Counted from the first letter of the stretch, positions 1 through 12,150 are shown. The stretch: DNA of 64,000 bases from Timema cristinae (GCA_039000515.1 JBCFYV010002255.1:18004890-18068889); one strand, 5' to 3'. Notes: a model not told the origin generated them from the sequence alone. A program made the numbers and translations.

Positions 1-373
1 GATTCGGGTATACTTCCTCTAAATTCAACTTTCTCAATCCCTAACTTATTAGAGTAATTAGTACAACGTACATATTGTGCGTATAACCTTACAAAATGAA
101 GGGAACAAGGGGTGAAAGGGGAAAGTCCAATTTTTAACTCGAATTGATTTAGTGGTGCCATCTGTTAGACAATCATGATATCTTTCTAATGAAATTTATA
201 CTATGGTTAAACGAGATCTATGCCATATTGAAATTAAATAAAAATAAAGTATTTGCTTGGGTCCTTATGGGGTTTGAGATACAAGAGTTATTGCCCTGTA
301 AGATGTGTGTAGTATGAGCCTTCTAATTTTTCCCTTGTACCTTGCAATAGTAAGACGCGGTGCAAAAAAAAAG
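1..373 (+). mobile_element. SINE family A, 3' half, split by a MITE
   Basis: Positions 1-95 match the body of SINE family A (compare 32690-32770: a 'ccctaac.tatta' block followed by 'gcgtataa'). The diagnostic tail 'agtaagacgcggtgc' plus an A-run resumes only at 344-373. A roughly 243-bp foreign segment separates the two parts. The tRNA-like head lies outside the window. Confidence 0.7.
101..343 (+). mobile_element. MITE family G, copy 1 (inside a SINE)
   Basis: This 243-bp segment aligns along its length with 17224-17465. Shared landmarks are 'gttagacaatca', 'cctttctaatg', 'cttatggggtttga' and a terminal 'tgtacc'. The ends are imperfect inverted repeats (an 'acaagggg...gaaa' type start against the reverse complement of 'ttttcccttgtacctt'). 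It has no coding capacity. It interrupts a SINE tail, so it inserted after the SINE did. Confidence 0.65.
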
Positions 374-594
374 TAAGAAAAACAAATCTGTTGAACTGTA
401 AATGAATGTACTATTCGAGCTTCTGGCGTTGCGAGAGATAGGTGGACTTTATTCAACCCCTGTTTGGACAACACATCTGTGATTCAGATACAACCCAACT
501 CAGTGAGGTCCAGATCCATCTTAATTGACTTGCAGGCCATATCTGCACTCATTAAGATGAATTCATACACTACTTGTTAAACAGAGATTCAAAT

Positions 595-770
595 TAAGCC
601 CCAACGGAGGTAGAGAAGGACGCGACCAAATGGTGGTGGTCCGCTTTTAGAGAGAGGACTTCAAACAAATGACGTCATCTACAAATGGTGACCAACCCAA
701 GGCGGAGTAAACCAATTAAGCAACAAGCCGGCATACGAAACCAATAAACATAAATTATTTCCGGAGCTTT
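595..770. promoter_or_regulatory. Slightly GC-rich patch with a CRE palindrome
   Basis: A perfect TGACGTCA (CREB/ATF site type) lies at 670-677, with a CCAAT at about 710, in a patch richer in G+C than its surroundings. No linked gene is visible, and an 8-bp motif can occur by chance. The rest of 374-984 holds nothing I can name. Confidence 0.2.
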
Positions 771-984
771 AATTATTACTGCCATTGTTTCTGTAATCAC
801 AACTTTTTTTTTGTTAGGTTTAGGTTAAAATCCTGAATGGTTGTTCTGAAAATTCTTCTTTTGTTAATAGTCTACCAGTCTCCCTTCAAGCAAATGCGTA
901 TAAAATGTTATGGTTGTAAGAAACTCTTAAAAACTTTTTTTTTTGCTATAAATGTTAACATTTTACTAAACTTTTAATATCATG

Positions 985-1075
985 TTATAAGTATTAATAA
1001 ATCTATCAAAAGTGTCAGCATCAGATTACATGACCTGACGTGTTAATACGTGAAAGAGTTTGAAATATGTCACTA
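985..1075 (+). repeat. Dispersed repeat F, copy 1
   Basis: Contains 'ctatcaaaagtg' and, after a gap, 'ctgacgtgttaatacgtgaa'. The same order recurs at 17640-17760 and, inverted, near 30100, 31155 and 54640. The class of element is unknown. The AT-rich DNA from 1076 to 1830 holds nothing I recognise. Confidence 0.45.
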
Positions 1076-1829
1076 AATATGATATATTTCAATATATAAT
1101 AATTTGTATAACAGCTACTTTTAACGCCAAATAATGCTTATATTACATATATAACATAAAAATTGATAAATCCAGATATATAAGCATAAAATAATATAGC
1201 GAGCTTTATATTTTTATACATCTTTCTCTCTTTATCGAGCTCCACTTAATATAAAATAAAAATAAATAGTACGAAACTCCGCACGGACTTTCTCGCTCTA
1301 TTGTTTGAAAATGGAGATATTTACTCAAAACTCGTAATATATGTCAAAAGAAATAATATACATTAGCAAACCTAAGCATAAATTGCACTATACTTAGGTA
1401 ACACCATTTTTGAGTCCCATTTTTAAATTTTATAATTTTATTTAAAAGAAATTAACGTCATCATTTGTATGTTTGGACCGATAATAAAGATCAATGTTGG
1501 GTACACAAGGATCAACACTACGTATTCAAATTTCAACTTCCGGTTAATATTTTTGACATTATATTAGGTGTTGCACATCTTCATTTCATCGCATTGCTAT
1601 TAAATTCCTCATTTATAAATTTTGACAAATAAAAAATTCAAATATTGACTATTGAGTCTAAAATGGAGAAATATCATTGTTGTACAAACATTTCTCCTAA
1701 GAGGTTTAAGGAAAAATAACAAACTTTTTGACAGACTTATTTATATTTAATTACTCTATGGTAATGAAGAATTATTGCATTAAAACTTTAGTATCTATTT
1801 ACAATTAAAGCTCACAAATTTGTATTAGT

Positions 1830-2215
1830 ATATTTGCCAATATCTCGGAAACTGTTAGTATTATAAAAATTTATTTCATATAAATTTTTTTATTTTTAAT
1901 AGTACTACAATTTTGCAATAAATTATTTAGTACCTCAAACAGTTGCGGAGATACGGAAATTTCAGTTTTTGTATAGTACCCTAAAAGTCATTTACATGAG
2001 AAAATGAAAATAACCAGTTATCTATAATCTTAATCAACGCCTAGATACGAATTTTAATCAAAATCGTAAGATCTGATTTTGAGACACACAGACAGACGGC
2101 ATTGCAAATACCACTTTTTAGGGTTCAGAGGGCCATGAGAAGTTGACAACTATCCACATTTCAGTTTAGATTTTTTTTTTTTACGGTCGCAATACTTTAA
2201 GTTTGGTGTTCGAAA
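1830..2215 (+). repeat. Unclassified interspersed repeat L, copy 1
   Basis: Shares ordered blocks with the reverse complement of 14190-14720: 'taatagtactacaa', 'gagatacg', an 'acagacagacgg' region, and a T-run followed by 'acggtcgcaatacttt'. The copies are strongly diverged and no reading frame is preserved. It is probably an old transposon end, but I cannot assign a class. Confidence 0.45.
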
Positions 2216-2770
2216 AGTTTTATATATTTTTAGGCTTATAGCTTGAAAGTTATTGGTTTTATAAAAATATCCTTCCAATAAAATATTTTTATCATAAATA
2301 GACCTACATATTTGTAATGATAAGTAATTTCATATCTCAAATAGTTTCGGAGATCCGATAAAAAAAGATAATTTACGCACCAGGCCGGAGCTTTTTAGGT
2401 CATTTTTCCTAAATATTGAGAGTAGCCATTTTGTTTAGAATATTTATAAATGTTTAGAAATGAAATTTATTCAAAATTGTTAGAGCCGATTTTGAGAAAA
2501 TTAAACTTTTTCTCTCTTTTTCCTTTCAGTAAAATACCCTTGATTTTAGGGTTAGATAACCAATTCCAAAAATCCCTAATGGCAACCCTATGAATACATT
2601 ATATATAACTAGTTTTAGCCCGATCGGTAAAATAGTTAGGCTCTAGTCGGAGAGATATACAGACAGACGGAAATTCAAAAACAACTTTTTCGGATTTGTG
2701 GATCATTAAACGTCGAGATTCATCAAAGTCGCGAGTTAGATTTTTTTATTACGATCACAATACTTTCTCA
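2216..2770 (+). repeat. Unclassified interspersed repeat L, copy 2
   Basis: Repeats the landmarks of 1830-2215 in the same order: 'tagtttcggagatccg', 'gatatacagacagacgg' and 'attacgatcacaatacttt'. It lies directly downstream in the same orientation, so the two form a tandem pair of diverged relatives. Confidence 0.45.
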
Positions 2771-2844
2771 ACATGTAATATAGCGAGAAATTAAAAATTA
2801 AATTAATTTTATATGACAACAACCAAACCTTAACATTGACATCG

Positions 2845-4445
2845 ACTTCCTTAAACTTTGCTTCACATGTTTCAAGTATCCCCTAGACTTTGCTTCACAT
2901 GTTTCAAGCATACCCTAGACTTTGCTTTTCATGTTTCAAGTATCCCCTAGACTTTGCTTCACATGTTTCAAGTATCCCCTAGACTTTGCTTCACATGTTT
3001 CAAGTATCCCCTAGACTTTGCTTCACATGTTTCAAGTATCCCTTAGACTTTGTTTCACATGTTTCAAGTATCCCCTAGACTTTGCTTCACATGTTTCAAG
3101 TATCCCTAGACTTTGCTTCACATGTTTCAAGTATCCCCTATACTTTGCTTCACATGTTTCAAGTATCCCCTAGACTTTGCTTCACATGTTTTAAGCATCT
3201 CCTAGACTTTGCTTCACATGTTTCAAGTATCCCTTAGACTTTGCTTCACATGTTTCAAGCATCCCCTAGACTTTGCTTCGCATGTTTCAAGTATCCCTTA
3301 GACTTAGCTACACATATTTGAAGTATTCCTTAGTCTTTGATTTTCATGTTTCAAGTATCCCCTAGACTTTGCTTCACATGTTTCAAGTATCCCTTAGACT
3401 TTGCTTCAACTGTTTCAAGCATCCCCTAGACTTTGCTTCACATGTTTCAAGTATCCCCTAGACTTTGCTTCACATTTTTCAAGTATCCCCTAGACTTTGC
3501 TTCACATGTTTCAAGTATCCCCTAGACTTTTCTTCACATGTTTCAAGTATCCCCTAGACTTTGCTTCACATGTTTTAAGCATCTCCTAGACTTTGCTTCA
3601 CATGTTTCAAGTATCCCTTAGACTTAGCTACACATATTTGAAGTATCCCCTAGACTTTGCTTCACATGTTTCAAGCATCCCCTAGACTTTGCTGTTCATG
3701 TTTAAAGTATCCCTTAGACTTAGCTACACATATTTGAAGTATCCCCTAGACTTTTCTTCACATATTTGAAGCATCCCCTAGACTTTGCTTCACATGTTTA
3801 AAGTATCCCTTAGACTTAGCTACACATATTTGAAGTATCCCCTAGACTTTTATTCACATATTTGAAGCATCCCCTAGACTTAGCTACACATATATGAAGT
3901 ATCCCCTAGACTTTGCTTCACATGTTTCAAGCATCCCCTAGACTTTGCTTCACATGTTTCAAGTATCCCCTAGACTTTGCTTCACATGTTTCAAGCATCC
4001 CCTAGACTTTGCTTCACATGTTTCAAGTATCCCCTAGACTTTGCTTCACATTTTTCAAGTATCCCCTAGACTTTGCTTCACATGTTTCAAGTATCCCCTA
4101 GACTTTGCTTCACATGTTTCAAGCATCCCCTAGACTTTGCTTTTCATCTTTCAAGTATCCCTTAGACTTAGCTACACATATTTGAAGTATCCCCTAGACT
4201 TTGCTTCACATGTTTCAAGCATCCCCTAGACTTTGCTTCACATGTTTCAAGCATCGCTTAGACTTTGCTTCACATGTTTCAAGCATCCCCTAGACTTTGC
4301 TTCACATGTTTCAAGCATCCCCTAGACTTTGCTTCACATGTTTCAAGCATCTCCTAGACTTTGCTTCACATGTTTCAAGCATCCCCTAGACTTTGCTTCA
4401 CATGTTTCAAGCATCCCTTAGACTTTGCTTTTCATGTTTCAAGCC
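2845..4445 (+). repeat. 32-bp minisatellite, about 50 units
   Basis: The unit 'tttgcttcacatgtttcaag' plus 'tatcccctagac' repeats every 32 bp, as confirmed by spacing at 2941 and 2973. A variant unit carrying 'agctacacatatttgaag' appears near 3305, 3625, 3721, 3817, 3880 and 4168, always at whole multiples of 32 bp. Units near the right end favour 'aagcatcc' over 'aagtatcc'. The open frame at 4361-4654 is read-through of these units and their flank and is not a gene. Confidence 0.95.
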
Positions 4446-4933
4446 TAATTTCGGCTTTTTTTCAAATATATTTTCAATTTTTTTTCGCATATTTCAAGCC
4501 TAAGTTGGATTTTTATTCTACCTTAAAACGTGACTTTTACACATCCTTTGTAAAACCACCCAAGAGTACACTCAACGAAAAGAAAAACTGGCTCCCACAG
4601 TTATCCCTGTCTGTAGTTGAATTCGGGCATATAGGGGTAGTAAATTACCATTGAAGTTATTATAACTTTCTAACTGTTTTTATATTTTACCTTTGTTTTA
4701 TCTAATCTGTGTTACCCAAATCTTCAGGATTTAAACCTCTTTTTACTCGACGTTTACCTCCACCCATGGTGCCACGGTGGTGTTGTAGCAAAGTGGAACT
4801 ATCTTCCAACACAAAATAAAGAGTTTGTCACAATTAGTTTCATCTCCCTTCCTAAGGTTTCGATACAATACGATCCTAGCAGGTTAACAGTCCATAGCTA
4901 TAAACAAATTTCACATTATTTTTTACTTGCGTC

Positions 4934-5158
4934 AATGGCCACATATTTTAAAGCATCACTCTCTCAATTATCTAGTTCCAAGACTGTCTATGACAGGGAG
5001 ATTAGTGTTCGAATCCCAGTCGGATACCCTGAGAGTGATTTTTTCCTAAATGGTTTTCCACTGTAACTCAACATAAATTCCAGTACAAATTTTCTAACTT
5101 CAACTTTCCTCATATCTAATTCATTACCGTAGTTAGTAGTCAAACATGGTACTAAAAC
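4934..5158 (+). mobile_element. SINE family A, diverged copy
   Basis: The head resembles the leucine-tRNA-like head of family A: 'aatggccacat', then 'aaagcatcactctc', then a B box 'gtgttcgaatccc'. The 'gagggtggtttttcc'-type body and a decayed tail 'acatggtactaaaa' follow. The internal promoter boxes are partly eroded. Confidence 0.6.
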
Positions 5159-6890
5159 TAAATTTTTAAAAATTCATTATTTTAAGTAGTGTCCAGAGTC
5201 AAACGAGGGTCTTTAAGACCTAGATTCGTTTATCACTAAGCTTCGTGTACGTTCTAGATTACCTCTTTATAAAACAAAAACAAAAAACAATGTGAGTTAC
5301 ATATCGAATGGTTACGTCCGTTTTAAATAACCGCTGTAAAATATTACCGAGTCTAAATTAGACGGGAGATTAAATATTAACGACGCGTGGCCGACCCATG
5401 TCGAGCTAGTTTCAGCTTCAAAAAATATAATACGAAGCTTCCTTTTTCCTGTAAACACGATTTTCATATGCGGTTTTTAGTTTATTAAAATTCGCCGTTT
5501 CTAGAAGAGGAAAACTAATTAAAAGCATGTATAAATAATATTGTATTTCAGGTTCTTAATTAGCTGGAACTCTTTTCTCGTCCACAAATGTATTCATTAT
5601 AAGAGTTTACCGCTAGCTATATTTTTTTAAGCTTCAATTATTCTTCCTAATTGAATGCAAAAAAAAAAAATGAGACGTGTTAAAAGTATGATTAGTATGG
5701 GAATGAAAAAAAAAAAGTGATTTTCCAAACAATGTTGAAATTAACTCAAAAAAAAGTTTTAGTCACAGAAAATGTAATCTTGAAAAAAAAAATGGAAAAT
5801 GGTAGCCGCTACTACTGATGGAATATAAAAACCGACCGTTAAACATTTTCCCATTAATTAAACTGGATACCATCATTAAGACAGCTTGAAGACAAGAAAA
5901 AACTGCACAGGTTTAAAAAAAAAACCTCTCTTCTCCAGAGAGTAGAAATTGCAGTTTAATCTCGTACGTTCGTGAAGTTTTTATATTCGTAATTTCCACT
6001 CTCTCTCTCTCTTTCTTTCTCTCTGCAACAAATAGGAACAAGTGGATGGGAAGAATATACGTGCGTGTGAAGATAAAATACCTTGGATTAAAGGAAGATA
6101 ATCGTGACGAAACTAAAAGAGTAGGTATATTTAGGAGGTTCAGGGGAAGAAAATAAACTGACAGGTACAGATAACAAGAATGGAACGTAAAGAAACCAAG
6201 GGAGGAAAAAAAACCTTTATCAGTGAAAAAGAAGGAACAAATCTGAAAGAAAGCTTTTAAATATATAAACGTTAACAAATTCAAGAAAAATATTTCTAAC
6301 TACAAAATAAAGATCTACAAATTGGCTGAATTTAGTTTGTTAGCCATTAAAAGAAGTGGAAATCAGAATTTGAATCACATGAAAATTACAGAAATAATTA
6401 AATTGAAGAAATTAATATATTATTTCATATTATTTTTAATATAATTTTAAGATGATGAATTATTTATATTAAGATGCAATTTTAAAATAATAATTTCTAT
6501 AAGAAAACAGTTTTTTTACAAATAAAGACAATTTTGTAGTAGGAAAATTAAATTTTTTAAGAGTGAAACAATAAACAAATACATGATTAAAAATTAAAGA
6601 AAAAATTAAGGGCAATATTTAATTAAATACGTTGATCGTGGGTGCAATCGTTATGATTCAGATAGTTTTAAGCCGCCTTCAAGATTCTTCGACCCAAATC
6701 ATAATGCAATCAATCAACTGGTTAAGTCATCACGTGACAGTGTCCCGGGTTTAAATACCAACACGACCAAAATATCTATCATTCTTTAAGCGTCATCCCC
6801 TTTCACGGTTATAGATTGAAGACCATGTTTCCTGGTGTTAAATATTTATTTTATTATGATGAATATTCTTGATTAAATTAAATTAAATTA
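5159..6890. other. AT-rich DNA with a purine-rich tract, no gene seen
   Basis: Homopolymer runs of A are common at 5650-5790. From about 5990 to 6260 the plus strand is rich in G and A. The 123-residue minus-strand frame there is a Phe/Leu/Ser-rich artefact of that composition. A 'cccgggtttaaatacc' at about 6744-6759 could be the B box of another decayed SINE. Confidence 0.5.
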
Positions 6891-6894
6891 AATT

Positions 6895-7008
6895 ACAAAT
6901 TACAGGTACACTTCTTATAGATATAACTTCTATTATTCCTAAAACCAAAGCGTAATTAGTAAATAAGCGTATAACCCAAACGGGTAGTAAGACGTGGTGC
7001 TAACATAT
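6895..7008 (+). mobile_element. SINE family A, 3' fragment
   Basis: The body and tail of family A are present: 'gtaattagtaaataagcgta' followed by 'cgggtagtaagacgtggtgc'. The head is missing. A short inverted piece of a family A head ('accatgcggccaccgaaac') lies close by at about 7104-7125, in the opposite orientation. Confidence 0.6.
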
Positions 7009-7264
7009 CTGATTACTATACGAGACATATAAAGTTGGTATTTAATTATTTTTAAATACATTCGGCCCATGAAATCAAAAAGCTTGCCGGCACTTGCCTG
7101 AGACCATGCGGCCACCGAAACGGGTTATCTCATTAATTTTATCTGACACTGACTTCACCAAAGTGTACTAAGTTGTTGACAGCTACATGGTTTTTTAGCT
7201 CTACTTCCGCGTAAAATAAGGGAACGATTAATTGAAAACGCTCTTTAAATTATCCCTAGTCTTG

Positions 7265-7322
7265 TAGTACCACAGATATCCCAGACGGGTAGTAAGATGA
7301 AATGCAAAAAAAAAAAAAGTAA
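7265..7322 (+). mobile_element. SINE tail fragment with A-run
   Basis: Carries 'cagacgggtagtaagatg', then a decayed end and an A-run. Only the conserved 3' tail is recognisable, so the family cannot be fixed. Confidence 0.4.
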
Positions 7323-8284
7323 AATGAATTATTTAGCCGTATACACCCAAAATAAAGAACATAAATATTATTTCATAAACAATCCGATTTTTTTTTTCGC
7401 AAGAGCAATGAGATAAAAACAAAATTTAAAAAAAATACAACTCATAGAACATAGCTCCGATACCCTCAGAAAAAAAAAAAAAGCTTAGATAAGTACTTTA
7501 AATCTAAAAGCACCCCTAAAGCCGTGTCAAATACATTCGCCGTTCCTACCACAAACAGTGCGGTGACCAGTTCACCAAAACTAACGCGTGACGCCCGAAC
7601 AGGGTTTTAAGCACCCTTCCGTCCCTTTCTCCACCCAAAACCTAAACACTCTCACCCCCTTTTTTTTTTAAACAAACAAGAAATGTCCTTTGTCCAAATT
7701 GCGCAAATGCGTAACTGCGGGAACGCATCCCATGTGCGTACATACGCATGTTAGTGAGACCGATGGACACCCCTCTTGGCCCCACCCCCATAACCCTTGT
7801 GTGTAGTTGTGTTTTAGGGGAGTGTTTGAATAACTCATGTGATACGCAAAAGGGAGAAGGGGGTGGAGATAAAAAAAACACACATACATACATACAGTTG
7901 GTCGATAGGTCAACAAGCTACTTCTAAACGGGACTCGAAACCGCAGGCACTGAGGGAAATTCCATAGGCATCTCTCGGATTCCATGAATATTGAAAACAG
8001 ACTCAAACAAGACATGGGGGGAAAGCGGATAGAGAAGGGTTTAAGGGGTTAAAACGGAAAATCCTTTCAGGAATGAATTTATGTGTACCAGTTTGACCAG
8101 CCGTGAAACATAAAAAACATAATTATATATACTATATATTCCATTATCTCTCGAGGTTTTTAAACGCACTCGTTTAACGTATTGGCTGATGTAACTTTTT
8201 TTTTTTAATTCTGCACATTATCTTGATTTTAATTACTCTTCCTCTTCGCTTCCCCTCTGCAAACATTTGCACATGAGCACCCAC
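7323..8284. other. No gene; pyrimidine- and CpG-richer patch
   Basis: From about 7610 to 8040 the sequence is less AT-rich, with C-rich tracts and a 'gtgcgtacatacgcatg' near-palindrome at about 7734. Two overlapping minus-strand frames (83 and 115 residues) are in different frames of the same DNA and show no recognisable domain. I treat them as chance. Confidence 0.4.
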
Positions 8285-8545
8285 TTCGGTGGCCACATGA
8301 TCTAAGGCGCTACTCTTGTAGTAGGCTAGACTACCGATGACGGGGAGATCCAAGTTCGAATCTTGGTCAGGTGTACTGAGGATGTTTTTTCCCAAAATAG
8401 TTTTCCATTCTCCCTGCAAGCATATGTGAATACACTTCTGGTTTATATAACCTTCCTATACGCTAAAACCATTAGCGTGATTAATTCATAAGCGATAAAC
8501 CCGTACGGGTAGTAAGATACGGTGCTAATTTTTTTATTTTCACAT
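8285..8545 (+). mobile_element. SINE family A, near full length
   Basis: The tRNA-like head has a family A box ('tgatctaaggcgctactc') and a B box ('aagttcgaatcttgg'). A long variable region between them points to a class II tRNA such as Leu or Ser; the 'tctaaggcg' core favours Leu. A body follows ('gttttccattctccctgcaa'), then the tail 'acgggtagtaagatacgg'. The minus-strand frame at 8174-8419 is read-through of this SINE. Confidence 0.75.
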
Positions 8546-8774
8546 ACCACCATATTATTTTATTTATTTGTATATCTTCGTGATTGAATGGTGATAAATA
8601 ACGCAAGAACACTGTTTAAAGGACCATGGTTTGACATCCCACCATACCTAAAATGGTTGAATATCCTTGCTTTCTATGTACTGAATATTAGACTCGCATC
8701 ACATTCGGTAATCGTTGAAGGAGAGAGGAGTATGTACGAATAAAGTAAAATTTTAGAAGAAGTGTACCCTAATT

Positions 8775-8850
8775 TGTTTGGAGAGAGGGTTAAGAAACCA
8801 ATCAGAAAAAAAAACTCAGTGCACCCGACCTGGATTCAAGTCAAAGTCTT
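8775..8850 (-). mobile_element. SINE family A fragment
   Basis: In reverse complement this gives a B-box-like 'acttgaatccagg' and then the family A spacer. It is short and diverged. Confidence 0.35.
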
Positions 8851-10344
8851 TGGTATTTATTAAAGAAAAATGAAGTAGCTAATAACTGCTTTAAAAGTAG
8901 AATTATGTCTAATACTTTGAATTAAACCTTTGTGTTCATAACTCATTTGTAGTGATATGTGTATAAGGCAAAAACAAAGAAAAATTAGGCTACTAATGAG
9001 CATCTTTATATTCTTGGCCAAGAATAAAACAATACAACAGCAGTAGAAACAAGTACCAGTCTGGGAGGGTATACTTACCCCCTAAAAACTGGCGTGATAA
9101 AAAAAACCTTTGTCTCTCGGTAGTAAAAACAAACTTCCAGAACAATTGAAAGACAAACATATACCGAGTATTTTGGCTTTAAAAAAGGGTCAAGCCCCAA
9201 TTCAGTATTTTTTTTTTTAATTGCAATTCTTGACGACAATGGTTAGAACGACACTAAGCTTTAACATAACTGAAAAAAAAGCTTACATTTTAATAACCTG
9301 CCCTTCTTTCTCTCTGAGCTTGCTTAAATCACTCGAAAAAAAAAAATATTATTCATAGAAAAAGGATAAAAAGAGAAAGAAAAATGTCGCAAGGTATTTG
9401 AATGGAAAGGAAGACCATTACTAATTTAATTTACAATTATTTTAAAGTATGCATATTTATCTTTGCTGATTTTACTTACATCCGTTATTATGATCTTAAT
9501 TCTTGTAAACTCCTTTTACTGAGTCTTTTTTTTTTACTCGTTGAGGACAAGATAAGTTTTATTATGAAACAACAGAAAATCTGACATAGATTTGGGGTAG
9601 TGGGTGAAGAAGAGGGTTAAGAGTAAAAAAAAAACTTTAACTTGCTAAAAATGTTTTGAGTGTAGATTTATCAGCCCAAAATATAAAGAAAGAACTTGAC
9701 TAAAAAAAACTAGATGAGAGTTGACTTTAACGAAAATTTACGCACAAAACAAAACCATTTTAAATGAGAAAAGTGACGCTATCGTTACATTTGTGAATAA
9801 ATGGGAGATTTATGCCAAGACGTATAAACAAGACAAAAAGGGATATAATATAAAATTAAAACTAAAGAGTAACAGTAAATTACAAATTTCTAAGGCCACG
9901 TTAAAAATTAATGTTTGCAAAGCTTTTTCTATAAATATAATGAAATTAAAATCAAACGACAGACAAATAAAGTTTTTATATTTTATAAAGAATAAAGTAC
10001 TGAAGCATTTGTAGATATTTTGAGGATTAAGGGTGATTTGAATATAACGTTTGTGGTAAAAAAATAAATTTTAAAGGGTGCTATGGATTTTTAAGACAAG
10101 TTATTTGTTATCTTTTCTGTCTTGAACCACGATAATTACTAACGAGCTTTAATTACATCTACTTACAAAAAAATTTGGAAAATTTTTTTTTACAAAATTA
10201 TGAAAATATTTTAACTTGTATGGACTGTACCTTATTCTGCGTAGTAAATCCTTGATAAGATTATCACAGACGAATGAATAAGGTTATATTATATTGCCAT
10301 ATCTCCTACCAAAACACTCTTTCACACAAACGGGCGTGTTGTAT
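8851..10344. other. AT-rich DNA, no gene seen
   Basis: The 97-residue frame at 9721-10014 begins at a TTG codon, is rich in Lys and Asn as expected from base composition, and matches no domain I know. I see no splice-site pair around it. Confidence 0.45.
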
Positions 10345-10392
10345 ATTTATTATATTATTATATATATATATATATTATATATATATATATAA
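10345..10392. repeat. (TA)n microsatellite in a small palindrome
   Basis: Interrupted TA repeats are flanked by 'gtgttgtatattt' and 'ataaacaacac', which are roughly complementary. The whole block from about 10337 to 10403 could form a cruciform. Confidence 0.85.
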
Positions 10393-11939
10393 ACAACACA
10401 CACAAGTTTTTTAATTTAATATACTGTGAAGAAAGAGGTAGATAAAACATAATATAATTTTAATGTTTATTGTATGTATGAATGAAAATATAATGGAAAG
10501 ATTTGTATTTTTACATTTGGAGGTTATAGGATTAATAAATTGATCACTTGCTGCGTAGGCCTTAAATATCTTGTATGTAAAAATATTTTTTTTTTTTTAA
10601 ATATAAAAGTGCTTAGTTAATTTGACAATGACATTATATTAAAATAGGAATAAAACATTAAATGATAAAGTAAAACTTCAATAAAAGTATTTTTTGGGGG
10701 TGAATAAGTAAAATGGGTCGCAGCGGATTATTATAAGGTTTAACAAAGGCGTATTTCAAATACATAAATTAAATTTAGTTTTCTGTACACGTTTTCTCTT
10801 ATTCTCCCACTTTTTATTAACCTAAAACGTTAGCTGATTTATCGCAAGCGACTTTAAGCTTAGCCAGCCACACTAGGGGAACTTTTTATTGCCAACTTTA
10901 AATAACAAACTTAGCACACACACACATAAAAAGTTTATAAAGTAACAAAGTTATTATATATTAAAACTCGACCATTTTAATCTTACTGTGAAATACTGAA
11001 CTGGCGGTAAGGTTCGTGGTAAGGGGAAGGATAATATAGACTTCGTATGAATTTTAAGGACTGAATCTTCGTTGTGCTATTTTTTTTTAAGGAAGGGGAA
11101 GGGTTGGTAACCCTACTGGGACTACTTAGCCCAAAAACGGGTCGAGTTTTTTTTTTTTACTAGTTTGTAGCAAGGCAAGTTTTAAAGCTAACCAAACGTG
11201 GCTTGGGGTTTTGGAGGTCATATGATCTAGGAACGAGGTGGAAAATGGAAGTTTGGAAGGGAAGAGGGTGGTAGAGAGGAGTATAAAGTTTGGAAGTAAA
11301 ACTACCCCTTACACTTTTTTAAAAAAAAAATATGGTAAGACCTTGTTGGGAATAGGAGTTAGTACGTGCTATAAATTGTTGACCAGTTAGAGGAAAGTAT
11401 GTAATAACTGTCTTCATATAACTCTGCATTATAGACTGGTTTTAGAAAGCGGGTTCTACCAAGTTAACTTCCGAAAGGGGGTTACTGTGTTGAAGACCCG
11501 TATTTTTGCTACGGGAGGGGGGGCTAAGTGAGGGGGGGGAGGATATGGTTCGTGTTGAAGAGCGTAATTAACCCACAGATCCGGAAATGTGGTTTCCGTA
11601 CCATAGTTGTAAGAACATATACAGTTTGATTTTCATAGGAAGCCCGTCATCTTAAAAGAGGAAATTCATGTGGCCACAATGGCGTGAATAAAAAAAAATA
11701 TTACAATATTGTATTTATATTCTTAATCTTAGTCTGAAATTACACAATAACGCATAAGGAAGTGTTATTGGAAGCTTTTGATAATATTTTAAGTGATACA
11801 TCATATAAAGCATGTAAGATACAATGCCAAGATTTAGTGACTTTCAGTCAATGTTGGTAATCGAAAGTGGGCTTCCTATAAAAATCAGGATTTAGGTTTG
11901 TTTATGATCCTTTAAAATATTTGATTAATAGTACTTTTT
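10393..11939. other. AT-rich DNA with G-rich islets, no gene seen
   Basis: Contains poly-T runs and a G-rich segment at 11513-11539 able to form a G-quadruplex. No repeat family or coding pattern is recognised. Confidence 0.4.
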
Positions 11940-12063
11940 CTACACCCTTAGTCTCAGTGATAGTTTTTTTTTTTCGTAGATAGCTCTGAGTGGCCGATGC
12001 ATTGAACAGCTACCATATAATTTAGACTCGATACACCAATAACAATTGAAAGTTGTCCCTAGG

Positions 12064-12150
12064 TACGGAATGAACAAGGATGGCTGCTCAGTGGGAGAGC
12101 AATGACGCACAAAGATAAAGGTCCTGGGCTCAACACCTGTGTCAGGGTTT
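12064..12150 (+). mobile_element. tRNA-like sequence, possible SINE head
   Basis: A-box-like 'tggctgctcagtgggagagc' is followed after about 35 bases by a B-box-like 'gtcctgggctcaacacc'. Acceptor pairing is not convincing, so this is more likely a SINE head than a working tRNA gene. Confidence 0.4.

Noticed and set aside
2845..4445. CRISPR array
   Set aside because: The units are contiguous with no unique spacers, and the surrounding DNA is of animal type.
4361..4654. 97-residue frame at the end of the 32-bp array
   Set aside because: The first third is translated minisatellite (three 32-bp units give 32 codons) and the rest is unremarkable AT-rich sequence.
5913..6284. 123-residue minus-strand frame
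   Set aside because: Phe/Leu/Ser-rich product of a purine-rich plus strand, with no domain and no neighbours to support it.
9721..10014. 97-residue Lys/Asn-rich frame
   Set aside because: Starts at TTG, composition follows base content, and no motif is recognised.
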